From: Aliikangiella coralliicola
GTDB taxonomy: Bacteria > Pseudomonadota > Gammaproteobacteria > Enterobacterales > Kangiellaceae
Assembly (NCBI RefSeq): GCF_007004725.1
Contig: NZ_ML660164.1
Location: forward strand, 124,001 to 188,000
Direction of reading: 5' to 3'
Length of the DNA stretch: 64,000 bases
Shown here: positions 43,125 through 52,510 of the stretch, piece after piece
How the letters are laid out: the number at the start of each line of letters is the position of its first letter
Numbering within the stretch: the first letter of the stretch is position 1
Notes under the pieces: generated by a model
What the model was told of the DNA's origin: nothing
Seen by the model: the letters and a program-made list of their open reading frames with translations, nothing else
Database searches by the model: none
Program-made: the position numbers and the translations under genes

Positions 43125-43619
43125 ATGAACCAGCCATTTAACCAATCTGTGACTTTTGTTTTAGATAAAGCCCATTTTCAGGAATGCTTTGAACAATCCG
43201 CACCACCGGTACAAGCCAGGGATTATGGCAAGGCTGTAATTTTTGGCCTGGCAGCTTTCGCGTCAATCTTTGTGGAGACCGAACATTATTACATTCTGTT
43301 TTTTTTAATCGGGCTCGCTATTTTGGAGCTCTTCAGTATTCGCTATCGCCAAACATGGTGGGTGTGGCGTCAGTTAATGGGCAAGTCAGCCAATGGTCGG
43401 GTTAAGCTCATCATCAATGAAGAGGGAATAACGACTGAGTCTACATATGTTAATTCACAGATCTTGTGGCCAGATGTTAGTGCGGTAGAGCAAACCGAAA
43501 AAGGCTTGTTGCTAAGACATCAAGGCGGCGTTAATTATCTATCTAATAGCCATCTTAGTGATGAGATAGTCGCGTTTATTTTACTACATGATAAAAAAGC
43601 ATCTATCGAAAATACTTGA
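43125..43619 (+). CDS. YcxB-like membrane protein
   Basis: A 164-residue protein with two transmembrane helices (AVIFGLAAFASIFVETEH and YYILFFLIGLAILELF), followed by a beta-rich C-terminal domain (GRVKLIINEEGITTESTYV, ILWPDVSAVEQTEKGLLLR). The last part matches the YcxB-like domain pattern. The role is unknown. It is divergent from the MoxR gene. Confidence 0.65.
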   Translation: MNQPFNQSVTFVLDKAHFQECFEQSAPPVQARDYGKAVIFGLAAFASIFVETEHYYILFFLIGLAILELFSIRYRQTWWVWRQLMGKSANGRVKLIINEEGITTESTYVNSQILWPDVSAVEQTEKGLLLRHQGGVNYLSNSHLSDEIVAFILLHDKKASIENT

Positions 43620-43766
43620 TCTAATTCACGAAAAAGTGGGTTCCAAGTCGATGATATCGGATACTGTTAATGTCAGCGTATATCGCACAAAGTGCATATA
43701 AGTTTTTATCAAATTAAATGAGCGCGCAAACAGACTGCGCAGGCTCCAAATACTTTGTGCTGGTGC

Positions 43767-45068
43767 TTAGTCATTTTCATTACTCACATAAATACTAAGA
43801 ATATCTTCATTGGTAACTTCATAACTCAGCATTTTTTCAATCAACACCTGCGAGACAATGGTACCTTTCGATATTAGTAAAGCGTCAGTGCTACTGTAAA
43901 CGTCACGAGTAACTCTCATTCCGTCCTCTAATTCACAAACTGATTTAACAGAATCACAAAACTCAGGCAGTGCTGGGGCGTTTTGTAGAATTTCTAGATA
44001 CATCGCCACTAAGTTTTCGTCATACTCTTTGGTACTTCCATTTTTTAACATTACGATTGCGTCATCTATATTTTTAGTTTTTTCCTTTGTTAAAAATTCA
44101 TTAAAATCCACAACAATACGTAAAATTCTTGCTTCAATATTGGGACTATGTTTTTCGAGGCCGTGCACTCGTTCCTCGTCGGAAAGCGGGTCTTTGTGGC
44201 AACTAATAATTCGAGCCACATCTTGTAGCGCCACTAAAGGTGTTAAAACTGATTCGCCTAATTTGGGATAGCCTGCATAGGTAACTTTCTCTTCAGGTGT
44301 CATTTCGCTAACTGTTTTATTTAAAAGTTCATCAGAGAAATTGAACTTTCCTAATGCGTACAACATTGCCGCATTTTGTAAATTGCCTTTTCTTTCATCT
44401 GGCAATTCCAAGTGGTCGGCAAGTTTGCATGTTTGCGTTATCACTTGCTCTATAAATTTTGGTGTATTACCAACTCTTTGATTAATTATGTTGGCGAAAA
44501 CTTTTATCGTTGTCTCATAAGCTTCGTTGAGTTCAACCCTGGCAAAATCCAAAAATGAAGTCGTTTGTTTAAGTTCTTCCTGAGTGGACTGTGCTTTCTT
44601 GTTCAGAGCACTGGCTTTTGAAAATAGGGTTTTGTTACTTAACTGCAATTTCGCAATAAGTTTCCTGCGTTTATCAAGTTCTGATTTTTTGTTTAACGCG
44701 CGTACAACAGTTTTTTTCAGCTCTTCATTTTTCCAGGGCTTATTGATGTACTCGAAAATTTTTCCTTTATTGATCGCGCGAATAGTTGCGTCCTGATCGG
44801 AGTACCCGGTTAGTAACAGCCTGACGCTATCTGGAGATTGGCTAAGTGATTTTTCAAGAAACTCTGCGCCGTCCATATTTGGCATACGCATATCTGAAAT
44901 AATTAAGTCAAAAGGTTCTTTATTCTCAATAGCCTCCAATCCTTCTTGCCCACTGTTGGCTAGCGTTACTTTAAAGCGTTTTCCCCTAAATAACCGTTTC
45001 AAAGACATTAACACCGAGCGTTCATCATCAACGCAGAGAATTCGGGCAACTTGGACATCTTCACTCAT
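43767..45068 (-). CDS. hnoD: HnoD-like response regulator with degenerate HD-GYP domain
   Basis: I start at ATG 45068, which has a perfect GGAGG 6 bases upstream; the longer GTG 45080 frame would swallow that site. The 433-residue protein has a receiver domain (Asp59 in ISDMRMPNMDG), a coiled linker and an HD-GYP-like domain. The metal site is lost in that domain: AAMLYALGKF replaces the HD-containing AAxLHDIGK, and no GYP loop is seen. In Shewanella, HnoD is a degenerate HD-GYP regulator that tunes c-di-GMP hydrolysis after phosphorylation by HnoK. The name rests on this architecture and the H-NOX neighbourhood. Confidence 0.75.
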   Translation of the reverse strand: MSEDVQVARILCVDDERSVLMSLKRLFRGKRFKVTLANSGQEGLEAIENKEPFDLIISDMRMPNMDGAEFLEKSLSQSPDSVRLLLTGYSDQDATIRAINKGKIFEYINKPWKNEELKKTVVRALNKKSELDKRRKLIAKLQLSNKTLFSKASALNKKAQSTQEELKQTTSFLDFARVELNEAYETTIKVFANIINQRVGNTPKFIEQVITQTCKLADHLELPDERKGNLQNAAMLYALGKFNFSDELLNKTVSEMTPEEKVTYAGYPKLGESVLTPLVALQDVARIISCHKDPLSDEERVHGLEKHSPNIEARILRIVVDFNEFLTKEKTKNIDDAIVMLKNGSTKEYDENLVAMYLEILQNAPALPEFCDSVKSVCELEDGMRVTRDVYSSTDALLISKGTIVSQVLIEKMLSYEVTNEDILSIYVSNEND

Positions 45069-45230
45069 AAATACCTCCACGACTCAATTCATTTTGTTAT
45101 TTAAGTAAAGCTCAACCTGTCTAACCTGTCAAATGTAATTTTAAATTATATTTTGACTAATGTTGTTATTGTATCTATATTTACTAACAAGAAATGAAAG
45201 ATTGATAGAAATTCGGATAATAGGGTAATT

Positions 45231-45803
45231 ATGAATTTAGCGGTAAAGACGTACACTACCGGGGAAATTGCTAAAATTTGCGGGGTAAATTTCCGCACAG
45301 TTATAAGATGGATAGAAAAAGGGTATATCGAAGCCTATAAATTACCTGGACGCGGAGATAACCGTGTTACCGAAGATTCGCTTGTTAAGTTCTTGAAAAA
45401 CAACAATATGCCTATTCCATCTGAGATCGAAACCGTAAATAAGAGAGTTTTGGTTGTTGACGACGACGAGAAAATGGCTAGAGCGATATCCAGAACGCTA
45501 AAGAAAGCAGGTTTTGATACCGATATCGCTCACAATGGCTTTATTGCGGGTTCGAAGCTCGAAGTTTTTAAACCCGCAGTAATGACACTGGACTTAAAAA
45601 TGCCGGGAATCAGCGGTTTGGAAGTTATTCATTACGTTCAAAACTCAGAACAACTAGTAAATTTGAAAATTTTGGTTGTGTCAGCACAGGATCAAAAAGA
45701 GCTAGACGAAGCGGTTCAAAAGGGGGCTAGCGACGCATTAAGTAAGCCTTTTAAGAACAGCGAATTAGTAGCAAGAGTTAGCCAATTGATAGGTGTAAAT
45801 TAA
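45231..45803 (+). CDS. hnoC: HnoC-like DNA-binding response regulator
   Basis: A 190-residue protein with an unusual order: an N-terminal MerR/excisionase-type helix-turn-helix (YTTGEIAKICGVNFRTVIRW) and then a receiver domain (VLVVDDDEKMARAISRTLKK, phosphoacceptor Asp121 in TLDLKMPGISG, conserved KPF). HnoC of Shewanella is the transcriptional regulator of the H-NOX pathway. It is divergent from hnoD, with 162 bases between the starts, where its own operator would be expected, and it is followed by the H-NOX gene. Confidence 0.78.
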   Translation: MNLAVKTYTTGEIAKICGVNFRTVIRWIEKGYIEAYKLPGRGDNRVTEDSLVKFLKNNNMPIPSEIETVNKRVLVVDDDEKMARAISRTLKKAGFDTDIAHNGFIAGSKLEVFKPAVMTLDLKMPGISGLEVIHYVQNSEQLVNLKILVVSAQDQKELDEAVQKGASDALSKPFKNSELVARVSQLIGVN

Positions 45804-45859
45804 CAGGCCTTATCCATTGCTCTCACCTTGCTTTCAGGTCAATTAATCAGGAGAGTTGT

Positions 45860-46405
45860 ATGCAGGGTATTATCTATACTTTACTTAGCGATATGGTGAT
45901 TGAGCAAGCAGGAATGGCGGCTTGGAATGATGTACTGAATCAAGTCCAGCCAAAATCGGGTGGGGCTTATACCGCTGGCCAGCAATATGACGATGAAGAA
46001 CTGTTATCGATAGTTCATTTTTTATCTGACAAACTTTCAGTTCCTGTGGCCGATTTAATTAGACAGTTTGGCGAATATATTTTTCCCGCTCTCATGGCAA
46101 GAAACCCCTGTGATTTACCCGATGGAATTACCGCCAAAGAATTCCTCAAACAAGTTGACTCTGTTATTCATGTTGGCGTTAAACATATTCACCCCAACGC
46201 TTATCTACCGACATTCCGATATGAAGATCCTGCCGATAACCGGCTGGTTATGCTCTATCAATCCAAAAGAAAAATGTGCACATTAGCAGAAGGTCTTATT
46301 TATGGTGCCGGCAAGCACTACGATACTCATGTAGATATTAAACACACAAAGTGCCTCCATAAAGACGACGATCACTGTCGATTAGAACTCGCTTTTGGTG
46401 ATTAA
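45860..46405 (+). CDS. H-NOX (heme nitric oxide-binding) sensor
   Basis: A 181-residue stand-alone gas sensor. It begins MQGIIYTLLSDMVIEQAG. The proximal heme ligand is probably His104 (VDSVIHVGVKHIHPNAYLP), with conserved prolines after it. The YxSxR heme-propionate motif is Y133-Q-S-K-R137. It inhibits its partner kinase when NO is bound, as known for Shewanella and Vibrio H-NOX. The distal pocket has no obvious Tyr for O2 binding, which fits NO selectivity. Its stop is 2 bases before the kinase ATG. Confidence 0.93.
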   Translation: MQGIIYTLLSDMVIEQAGMAAWNDVLNQVQPKSGGAYTAGQQYDDEELLSIVHFLSDKLSVPVADLIRQFGEYIFPALMARNPCDLPDGITAKEFLKQVDSVIHVGVKHIHPNAYLPTFRYEDPADNRLVMLYQSKRKMCTLAEGLIYGAGKHYDTHVDIKHTKCLHKDDDHCRLELAFGD

Positions 46406-46407
46406 GA

Positions 46408-47928
46408 ATGGCAGATGATGCATACAAAATTGCTTATGAGAGAGAAAGAACTGCACGATTAGCCGCGGAAAAGTTACTTGACGAAAAAATCAAAGAAGTC
46501 GCATCAAGTATGACGATGGTTACCCAACAATTTGATACCTTGATGGAGCAGAAAAGAGAACTAGAGCTATTGATGACCGTTGCTAACTTCTCTCAACAAC
46601 AACTGTCTTTCTCTAAAGCTTTAAGTGAATTTATTTCTGTCTTAGGAGATGGTACTCAGGCGGCCTATATCATTGTCTATTTATTTAATAGTAAAACAAA
46701 TAACTTGAAGGCATCAGACATTCGATGGGCTACAGATGAATTTCCGAAACCGCTTGCTGAACTTGTGGCGGAGAACGAATATGCATGTGGTAATAGCATT
46801 CCTGGAAAGGTATTACAAACCGGTAAAGATTTAAAATGGTGTGGAGAAGCTGAAATTGCACCAAAGCGAGTGGCTATCAGAGAGCAGATTAGCACCGCTG
46901 GTTGTTATGCAGTGCCAATCAAACGTTATGGCCATGTGGTCGCTGTTATCGAAATTGGTGTGCATTCATGGGAAAATTTTCCTGAGCGTTTGTTAAAAAT
47001 TGTCAATTCTGCAGCATTGCAACTTGGAGTTACGTTAGAAAGGCGTGATGCGCAAAAAAATACCGAGAAAAATTTATCCAAATTAAGAAAGGCCCACGAT
47101 GACCTGAAACACACCCAGTCTCAACTGGTTCAGTCTGAGAAAATGGCTTCATTAGGGCAATTATCCGCTGGTGTCGCCCATGAAATCAATAACCCAATTG
47201 GTTTCGTTATGAGCAATATCGAAACAATGAAAGACTATGCAAGCGTATTTGAAAGAATTATTAAAGAGTACGCTGAATTAGAAAAAATTCTGCCCAAAGA
47301 ACTTTCTAATGAAATGAAAAAGAAATTAAATGATATTTCAGAAATCAAGGAAGAAGAAGACCTGGAGTTTTTGTTAGAAGATATCTGTCAAATGGTTTCC
47401 GACTCTGAGGAAGGGTTAAAACGAGTTAAAGATATAGTCGCTAATCTAAAAAACTTCTCCCGCGCTGATGAAGATGGAAAGCTGGAACCCAAAGATGTTA
47501 ATGAGTGTATTGACAACACGCTAAAAATTATTTGGAACGAGATTAAGTACACTTGTGAGGTTGTTAAAAACTATGGCGAAATTCCTCTATTAAATATTAA
47601 TGAGGGACAAATTGGTCAGGTTTTTATGAATTTACTGATCAATGCAAGTCATGCCTGCCAGAAAAATGGGTTAATTACAATTACCACAAAAGTTCATAAT
47701 GAGAATGCAGTTTTCATTGTTGAAGATAATGGTTCTGGTATTGAAGCCGAAAAACTAAGTAAAATATTTGACCCGTTTTACACCACAAAAGCCGTAGGTG
47801 TAGGTACAGGATTAGGCTTATCAATTTCTTATGGCATTATCGAAAAGCATAAAGGAAAAATTGAAGTAGAAAGTACGCCAGGGAAGGGAACAAAGTTTAC
47901 CATTGTGCTGCCTATACCTGTAAGTTAG
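46408..47928 (+). CDS. hnoK: H-NOX-associated sensor histidine kinase (HnoK/HahK-like)
   Basis: A 506-residue soluble histidine kinase. An N-terminal coiled coil (residues 1-60) leads to a GAF-like domain (about 60-205). The DHp H-box SAGVAHEINNPIGFV has phospho-acceptor His258. The catalytic domain has the N-box LLINASHAC, G1 VEDNGSGI and G2 GTGLGLSIS. There are no membrane helices, so control comes through the coupled H-NOX protein. Likely targets are HnoC and HnoD, encoded next door. Confidence 0.9.
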   Translation: MADDAYKIAYERERTARLAAEKLLDEKIKEVASSMTMVTQQFDTLMEQKRELELLMTVANFSQQQLSFSKALSEFISVLGDGTQAAYIIVYLFNSKTNNLKASDIRWATDEFPKPLAELVAENEYACGNSIPGKVLQTGKDLKWCGEAEIAPKRVAIREQISTAGCYAVPIKRYGHVVAVIEIGVHSWENFPERLLKIVNSAALQLGVTLERRDAQKNTEKNLSKLRKAHDDLKHTQSQLVQSEKMASLGQLSAGVAHEINNPIGFVMSNIETMKDYASVFERIIKEYAELEKILPKELSNEMKKKLNDISEIKEEEDLEFLLEDICQMVSDSEEGLKRVKDIVANLKNFSRADEDGKLEPKDVNECIDNTLKIIWNEIKYTCEVVKNYGEIPLLNINEGQIGQVFMNLLINASHACQKNGLITITTKVHNENAVFIVEDNGSGIEAEKLSKIFDPFYTTKAVGVGTGLGLSISYGIIEKHKGKIEVESTPGKGTKFTIVLPIPVS

Positions 47929-48102
47929 ATTCCTGTATGACTCCGGGCAATATCAATGTGCTAAGGTTTTCTCAAAGCGCTCTGATTTCGCTAAATAATT
48001 AATTGATAAATATATAAAAGATTGGCAAACTGATTTATATCTAAAGGCTACTCCATATTCTATTAGTAGGTCACCTATCATTCCCTCCAGGAGAGTTAGT
48101 AT

Positions 48103-49392
48103 ATGTTCCAAAAAATCGGCGTACTTATTTTCTTAATATTACTTGGAATTTTTCGAGCTGCACTCGCTAATGATTTGAAAGAAATAGGTAGCTATTTTAA
48201 CGAAGCCAGAAGTGCTACCGGAGAAAATAAAAAATTCTGGGGAGTTGATTTATACGGTCCGATATTATTGGTTGAGCCTGAAAGCCGAAATATATTTGCA
48301 AATGTTGAGGCGTCTTCTGGTGTTTTGGAAAAAAAAGAGCAGGTTTTTATAGGAAAACTACCTGACAATATAGGTATTGCTAATACTTGTGTTAACTGGG
48401 AAGGTAAAAGTTGGGCGATGGTCATGTTACCGATTTCCGATAACCGGTCAGAAAGACTAAATTTATTAACTCATGAACTATTTCATTGTTCTCAGGTGAA
48501 ATTAGGTTTCCCCGCGAATAATCCATCAAATAGTCACCTGAATGAAAAAGAAGGCCGAATACTTTTCCGTTTAGAACTGCAAGCGTTAAAGAAAGCTATA
48601 GCCGCCGAAACTATTTCCGAGAGAAAAAAGCACATTATTAGCGCGTTGACTTTTCGAACATATCGACAAGAGAGCTTTAACGAAGCGAAAGTCGAAGAAA
48701 ATCTTTTAGAATTAAATGAGGGGCTTGCGGAATATACTGGTCTAATGATGAGTGGAAGAGGAAGCAATCAAATTAAAGCACATCTAATTAACAACCTGAG
48801 TTCTTTTGTTTCCAATCCAAGTTTCGTTAGATCGTTTGCTTATGTGACGACTCCTGCATATGGATATTTATTATTCACGAATAACAAAAACTGGCATAAG
48901 GAAATTTCATCTGATGATAACTTGATTGATTATTTGCAAAAGGTTTTTCAAATTCAATTAACAATACGAAAAAATGATTTGCCAAATGAACTCAGCGATG
49001 ACTATAACGGTATCGCTATTTACGAGGAAGAAAGTCTTAGAGATGAAGAAATCAAAAGAATTAAACAAGAGTATATCAATAAATTTGTGAAGAATTCGAA
49101 TTTGGCGATCAAACTGGAAAAGATGAATATTACCTTTGATCCTAGAAATTTAGTTCCTCTTGATGGTTATGGTACAGTCTATCCAAATTTAAAAATAACT
49201 GATACTTGGGGAGTTCTTACTGTTGAAAATGGGGCTCTGCTGGCTACTACTTGGGATAAAGTTTCAGTTAGCAAGCCAACAAAAATAAGCAAAAACAGGG
49301 CCGTTGGTGATGGTTGGGTTTTAGAATTAGCGGATGGTTATTCTATTCGTTTAGATAAAAAAGGGAATAATTATTATTTGCTGGCACAGTGA
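48103..49392 (+). CDS. Exported gluzincin-type metallopeptidase
   Basis: A 429-residue protein with a signal peptide (MFQKIGVLIFLILLGIFRAA, cleavage near LA). It has a zinc site of the HExxH type, LLTHELFHCSQVKLGF, and a third-ligand motif NEGLAEYTGLMM about 85 residues later. This spacing is typical of MA-clan peptidases. The C-terminal 100 residues (TVENGALLATTWDKVSV) look like a beta-rich substrate or inhibitor domain. The ribosome-binding site CAGGAGAG precedes ATG 48103. Family not precisely recognised. Confidence 0.75.
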   Translation: MFQKIGVLIFLILLGIFRAALANDLKEIGSYFNEARSATGENKKFWGVDLYGPILLVEPESRNIFANVEASSGVLEKKEQVFIGKLPDNIGIANTCVNWEGKSWAMVMLPISDNRSERLNLLTHELFHCSQVKLGFPANNPSNSHLNEKEGRILFRLELQALKKAIAAETISERKKHIISALTFRTYRQESFNEAKVEENLLELNEGLAEYTGLMMSGRGSNQIKAHLINNLSSFVSNPSFVRSFAYVTTPAYGYLLFTNNKNWHKEISSDDNLIDYLQKVFQIQLTIRKNDLPNELSDDYNGIAIYEEESLRDEEIKRIKQEYINKFVKNSNLAIKLEKMNITFDPRNLVPLDGYGTVYPNLKITDTWGVLTVENGALLATTWDKVSVSKPTKISKNRAVGDGWVLELADGYSIRLDKKGNNYYLLAQ

Positions 49393-49555
49393 TATTAGAT
49401 AACGACTTAATATTTATAGCTTTTCAGCCATCCTTCTTGTATTTAGATTAGAAAATCCCCACTAGTTGGTTACACAGTGACTGTCGGTTTTTGTACGTTA
49501 CGGTATAATCAACAGTCTTTATAGTTATGATAAGCAAGATATCTCGGACTGGCAG

Positions 49556-50422
49556 ATGTTGAACCTATTTTCTCAACCCAAAATATTATTAGATGAAAAT
49601 ATCATCGACTGGATATTCAATTGTTACGCTTGGGCGCTTGAGCAGTTTGATAGGGACGTGTTCTTGAATGAGTCAACTTTAGTTATCCCTGATAATAAGC
49701 ATTTTCCAGGAAAGGAAACCTCTGCGGAAGGCATGGCCAGCCTGATATTTGACCAGGTTAAAAACTATGCGGGGATGACGCACTGGCCGACACAACTTTA
49801 TAACTTAGCTGAGAGCAACGGCCAGGTGCCACAAAGTCAGCCAGTCGTAATAAGTGGCGCCCTACGTGGCAGGAAAGCCATTGAGCAATCCAACCAGTCA
49901 CCTAGCGCCCAAAGCATTGTTTTTCAATCTGCGATGCCTCAGTCAAGCATGCCCATTTCGAGTATGCCTCAGCCAGATCCCAACATAGTATTCACCTACC
50001 ACCCGCAGCAACTGAAAAGTCCTGAAGGAATTATTGCCCATTTTGCTCATGGTTTGTCCAACCACCTGGTAAGCTCCGCCACAACACCGCCACCGGGTGG
50101 GGCTGATTACATACCAATGGCCGGCGAACTTGCTGGTATATTTATGGGCTTTGGTATTATGTTCGCGAATAGTGCGGTGGTTCCTCGTGCAGGTGGATGT
50201 GGTGGCTGCGGTGGAGGGCAATCACCGGTACGGCAGGTATTCTTGAGCGAAGAAGAAGCGACTTATGCATTGGCCGTTTTTTGTGTATTAAAGAACATTG
50301 AAGCCAAAAGTGCGAGTAAGCATTTAAAGAAACATCTACGAGGATTTTTTAAGTCAGCTGTTAAAGATTGCAGAAAGAGAATTGGTCAATATAGCAGCCT
50401 TCAATTACAAACCGGACTTTAA
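49556..50422 (+). CDS. Degenerate metallopeptidase-like protein with a Cys/Gly loop
   Basis: A 288-residue protein with no signal peptide. HFAHGLSNHLV stands where peptidase relatives have a HExxH-type helix (HELAHYL-like), so the general base Glu is lost. A later block YIPMAGELAGIFMGFGIMF resembles the metallopeptidase third-ligand helix. A CGGCGGGQ loop could be a metal or redox site. I infer a catalytically changed peptidase-fold scaffold; family unknown. Confidence 0.4.
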   Translation: MLNLFSQPKILLDENIIDWIFNCYAWALEQFDRDVFLNESTLVIPDNKHFPGKETSAEGMASLIFDQVKNYAGMTHWPTQLYNLAESNGQVPQSQPVVISGALRGRKAIEQSNQSPSAQSIVFQSAMPQSSMPISSMPQPDPNIVFTYHPQQLKSPEGIIAHFAHGLSNHLVSSATTPPPGGADYIPMAGELAGIFMGFGIMFANSAVVPRAGGCGGCGGGQSPVRQVFLSEEEATYALAVFCVLKNIEAKSASKHLKKHLRGFFKSAVKDCRKRIGQYSSLQLQTGL

Positions 50423-50532
50423 TTGAAATCGGAAAGTCGCAATTCTATCGATTAAATAGGATTCTATAGGTAAGAACTGAATTGCCGGTTTTGTTCAGTT
50501 GCCTGGAACGTAAAAAAGATTAAGGATAAAAA

Positions 50533-51000
50533 ATGAGAAATGGCTGGATGGTACGCGCGGGGCGCGGTGGTCGTCTTTTTCAACAATTTTCTGATGGTGG
50601 TTTTGTTGCAGTCGGGTGGAACCTTCTGGCACCGCTCGATCAGTACCAAGACAAAGCCGAAATTAAAGCGGCTTACGTTAGAAACTATGGCAATGATAAG
50701 CCGAGTAAGACAGGAAATTCTGTCGCCATAATCGATAAATTTGTCAATATCAAAACAGGCGATTATGTAGTGACATATGAGCCCAAAACAAGAAATTATC
50801 TTGTGGGAGAAGATTTGGGACAATATTTATTTCTTGATACTAATGTTGATGATTATCGCAATATTCGAAAAGTTAACTGGCTTGGGACTGTTAAGCGCGA
50901 TTGTTTATCTGATGACGCGCAACGCTCTTTAACTTCGGTATTAACTTTATTTAGCCTGAGACCTGAAGTGCTTAAAGAATTTACTAGTCAACTGACATAA
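50533..51000 (+). CDS. Orphan N-terminal (reader-like) domain of an Mrr-type restriction endonuclease
   Basis: A 155-residue protein that begins NGWMVRAGRGGRLFQQFSDG and continues GGFVAVGWNLLAPL. This is the typical start of Mrr-cat superfamily restriction enzymes, in an EVE/PUA-like fold thought to recognise modified DNA. The Mrr catalytic domain is absent, and the frame ends normally without a visible remnant behind. It could be a truncated enzyme or a stand-alone modified-base reader. AAGGAT lies before ATG 50533. Confidence 0.6.
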   Translation: MRNGWMVRAGRGGRLFQQFSDGGFVAVGWNLLAPLDQYQDKAEIKAAYVRNYGNDKPSKTGNSVAIIDKFVNIKTGDYVVTYEPKTRNYLVGEDLGQYLFLDTNVDDYRNIRKVNWLGTVKRDCLSDDAQRSLTSVLTLFSLRPEVLKEFTSQLT

Positions 51001-51012
51001 AAAGAAACTTGT

Positions 51013-51037
51013 ACGCAGCATTGGAGAATGCCTGCGT
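51013..51037. terminator. Hairpin between convergent genes
   Basis: ACGCAGCATT (51013-51022) pairs with AATGC-CTGCGT (51027-51037) in a 10-base stem with one bulged C and a GGAG loop. There is no T tract on the plus strand, so it is at most a weak or processing-type terminator for the two convergent genes. Confidence 0.4.
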
Positions 51038-51045
51038 TACAACTG

Positions 51046-51378
51046 TTAATCCATTTTCGAAAAGTAGCTCTTTATCCAATCATAAATCACTTGCGTTGTA
51101 AGCTCATTAAACGCTATTGCTTCAAATTCTTCATCAGGATCTTTATCGATGCCGGTAAATTGATAACTCACAATGTCTGGCTGCTCATCATGTAAGATTA
51201 ATATAATTCGACGTCGAGTTTTAAGGCAGTCGATTGTCAATGTATCGGAAGGAAATCCAATATCTCTCATTTTGCGGCTGAGACCAACAATAGGGTTAAT
51301 ATTCTGGAAGTCATGCTGAATACGGCCGTGCGCTTCAGTGAGTCGATCAGATAGAATTTCTAGCGGTGGTTGGGACAA
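51046..51378 (-). CDS. Hypothetical small cytoplasmic protein
   Basis: A 110-residue protein (MSQPPLEILSDRLTEAHGRI...) with an amphipathic N-terminal helix and a beta-rich middle (RRRIILILHDEQPDIVSYQF). The end is ELTTQVIYDWIKSYFSKMD. There is no signal, membrane span or recognised motif. It converges on the Mrr-type gene and is separated from it by a hairpin. Confidence 0.6.
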   Translation of the reverse strand: MSQPPLEILSDRLTEAHGRIQHDFQNINPIVGLSRKMRDIGFPSDTLTIDCLKTRRRIILILHDEQPDIVSYQFTGIDKDPDEEFEAIAFNELTTQVIYDWIKSYFSKMD

Positions 51379-51633
51379 ATTGATTTCGCTTGGATTAGAT
51401 TAGAGTTCACTGATTATAGCGAAGCGTTAGTTATGAGTCATTCACTGGTTGTGAAAAATGTGCCACAGGTATGAACTTTAATTATCTAACCAGAATTCCA
51501 CACTTTTGATTGAATAGAACCTATGGGACCGAATTGGCATTGATAGTTAACTCGACAGTTATTTAACCAAGAAATTGACTGCAGGGCCAATACCTAGCTA
51601 AACTGTTCAATAAAAATACAACGGACCTCCAAG

Positions 51634-51966
51634 ATGAATAAAAATATTCTAATCATATTCGTTGCCTTGATTTTGATTGGCTGCTCAGATCCCTTACCCA
51701 ATGAGCGTTTGAACTATGCTGGAGAATGGGAAGGGGAAAACATGTACCTGTTTATTTCGCGAGATGGAGGCGTGGAATATGAGCGCAAAAGTGGTAGTAC
51801 AACCACGTCAATTGATGCACCGTTAAAAGAATTTATCGGCGATGATTTTGTTGTTGGTATTTTGTTTATGGATACAACTTTTGAAGTCTCTGAGCCGCCG
51901 CATGAGTTCGAGGGTAAATGGTATATGACAGTTGATGGTGTTCGATTGACAAGAATTGATGATTAG
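51634..51966 (+). CDS. Small lipoprotein
   Basis: A 110-residue protein with a lipoprotein signal: MNKNILIIFVALILIGCSDP has lipobox LIGC with acylation Cys17. The mature part is short and beta-rich (YAGEWEGENMYLFISRDGGV, GKWYMTVDGVRLTRIDD), lipocalin-like in style. AAGATG context is present, but the ribosome-binding site is weak (CGGACCTCC). Function unknown. Confidence 0.7.
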   Translation: MNKNILIIFVALILIGCSDPLPNERLNYAGEWEGENMYLFISRDGGVEYERKSGSTTTSIDAPLKEFIGDDFVVGILFMDTTFEVSEPPHEFEGKWYMTVDGVRLTRIDD

Positions 51967-52108
51967 CTCAGACCAAAGAAAAACCAGAACAGAAACTCAA
52001 CGAATACTATGCTAACCTTTGAAAGGTTTTATGAGAGATTTATGAGTGATTTAGATTTATGAGAGTGTTATAAGTGTTTTTAAAACAATAAATTTTGAGG
52101 AATAAAAA

Positions 52109-52447
52109 ATGCGTCTATTACTGAAAATGATATTTGTCGTCACGTTACTCCAAGCTTGTTCTTCAGAAGATTCTTCAAATCAGTCTGAGTCGGCTAAAAA
52201 TACCATTGCTGGTCCATTCCCTAAGACAATTACAGGAACTGTTGAGCATTGGGAACAGGCTGGGGACGGTAAAGGAACTATCCTGGTTTTTCTCAAGGAG
52301 TTTAATGGGGCGATGCTCGTTCTGCCGGAGAACCCTGCAGATCCTGGCAGAGTTGAACAGGCTGGAACGAGAGTTACCTTTGAAGTCGATACACTATCGG
52401 CGGATAAATGTGGCGGCAGTAAAATGCAGTGTTTGTCTGCGAAGTAA
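52109..52447 (+). CDS. Small lipoprotein
   Basis: A 112-residue protein with signal MRLLLKMIFVVTLLQACSSE, lipobox LQAC and Cys17. After a Ser/Glu/Asn linker, the mature domain (ITGTVEHWEQAGDGKGTILV) is a compact beta unit with two C-terminal Cys residues (DKCGGSKMQC) that could form a disulfide. The ribosome-binding site TGAGGAA precedes ATG 52109. Function unknown. Confidence 0.7.
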   Translation: MRLLLKMIFVVTLLQACSSEDSSNQSESAKNTIAGPFPKTITGTVEHWEQAGDGKGTILVFLKEFNGAMLVLPENPADPGRVEQAGTRVTFEVDTLSADKCGGSKMQCLSAK

Positions 52448-52510
52448 ATTGGACCTTTAAATACATTTTGTGATAGAGCCTCTGTAATTGTTTTAGGGAC
52501 TTAAAGTTCA

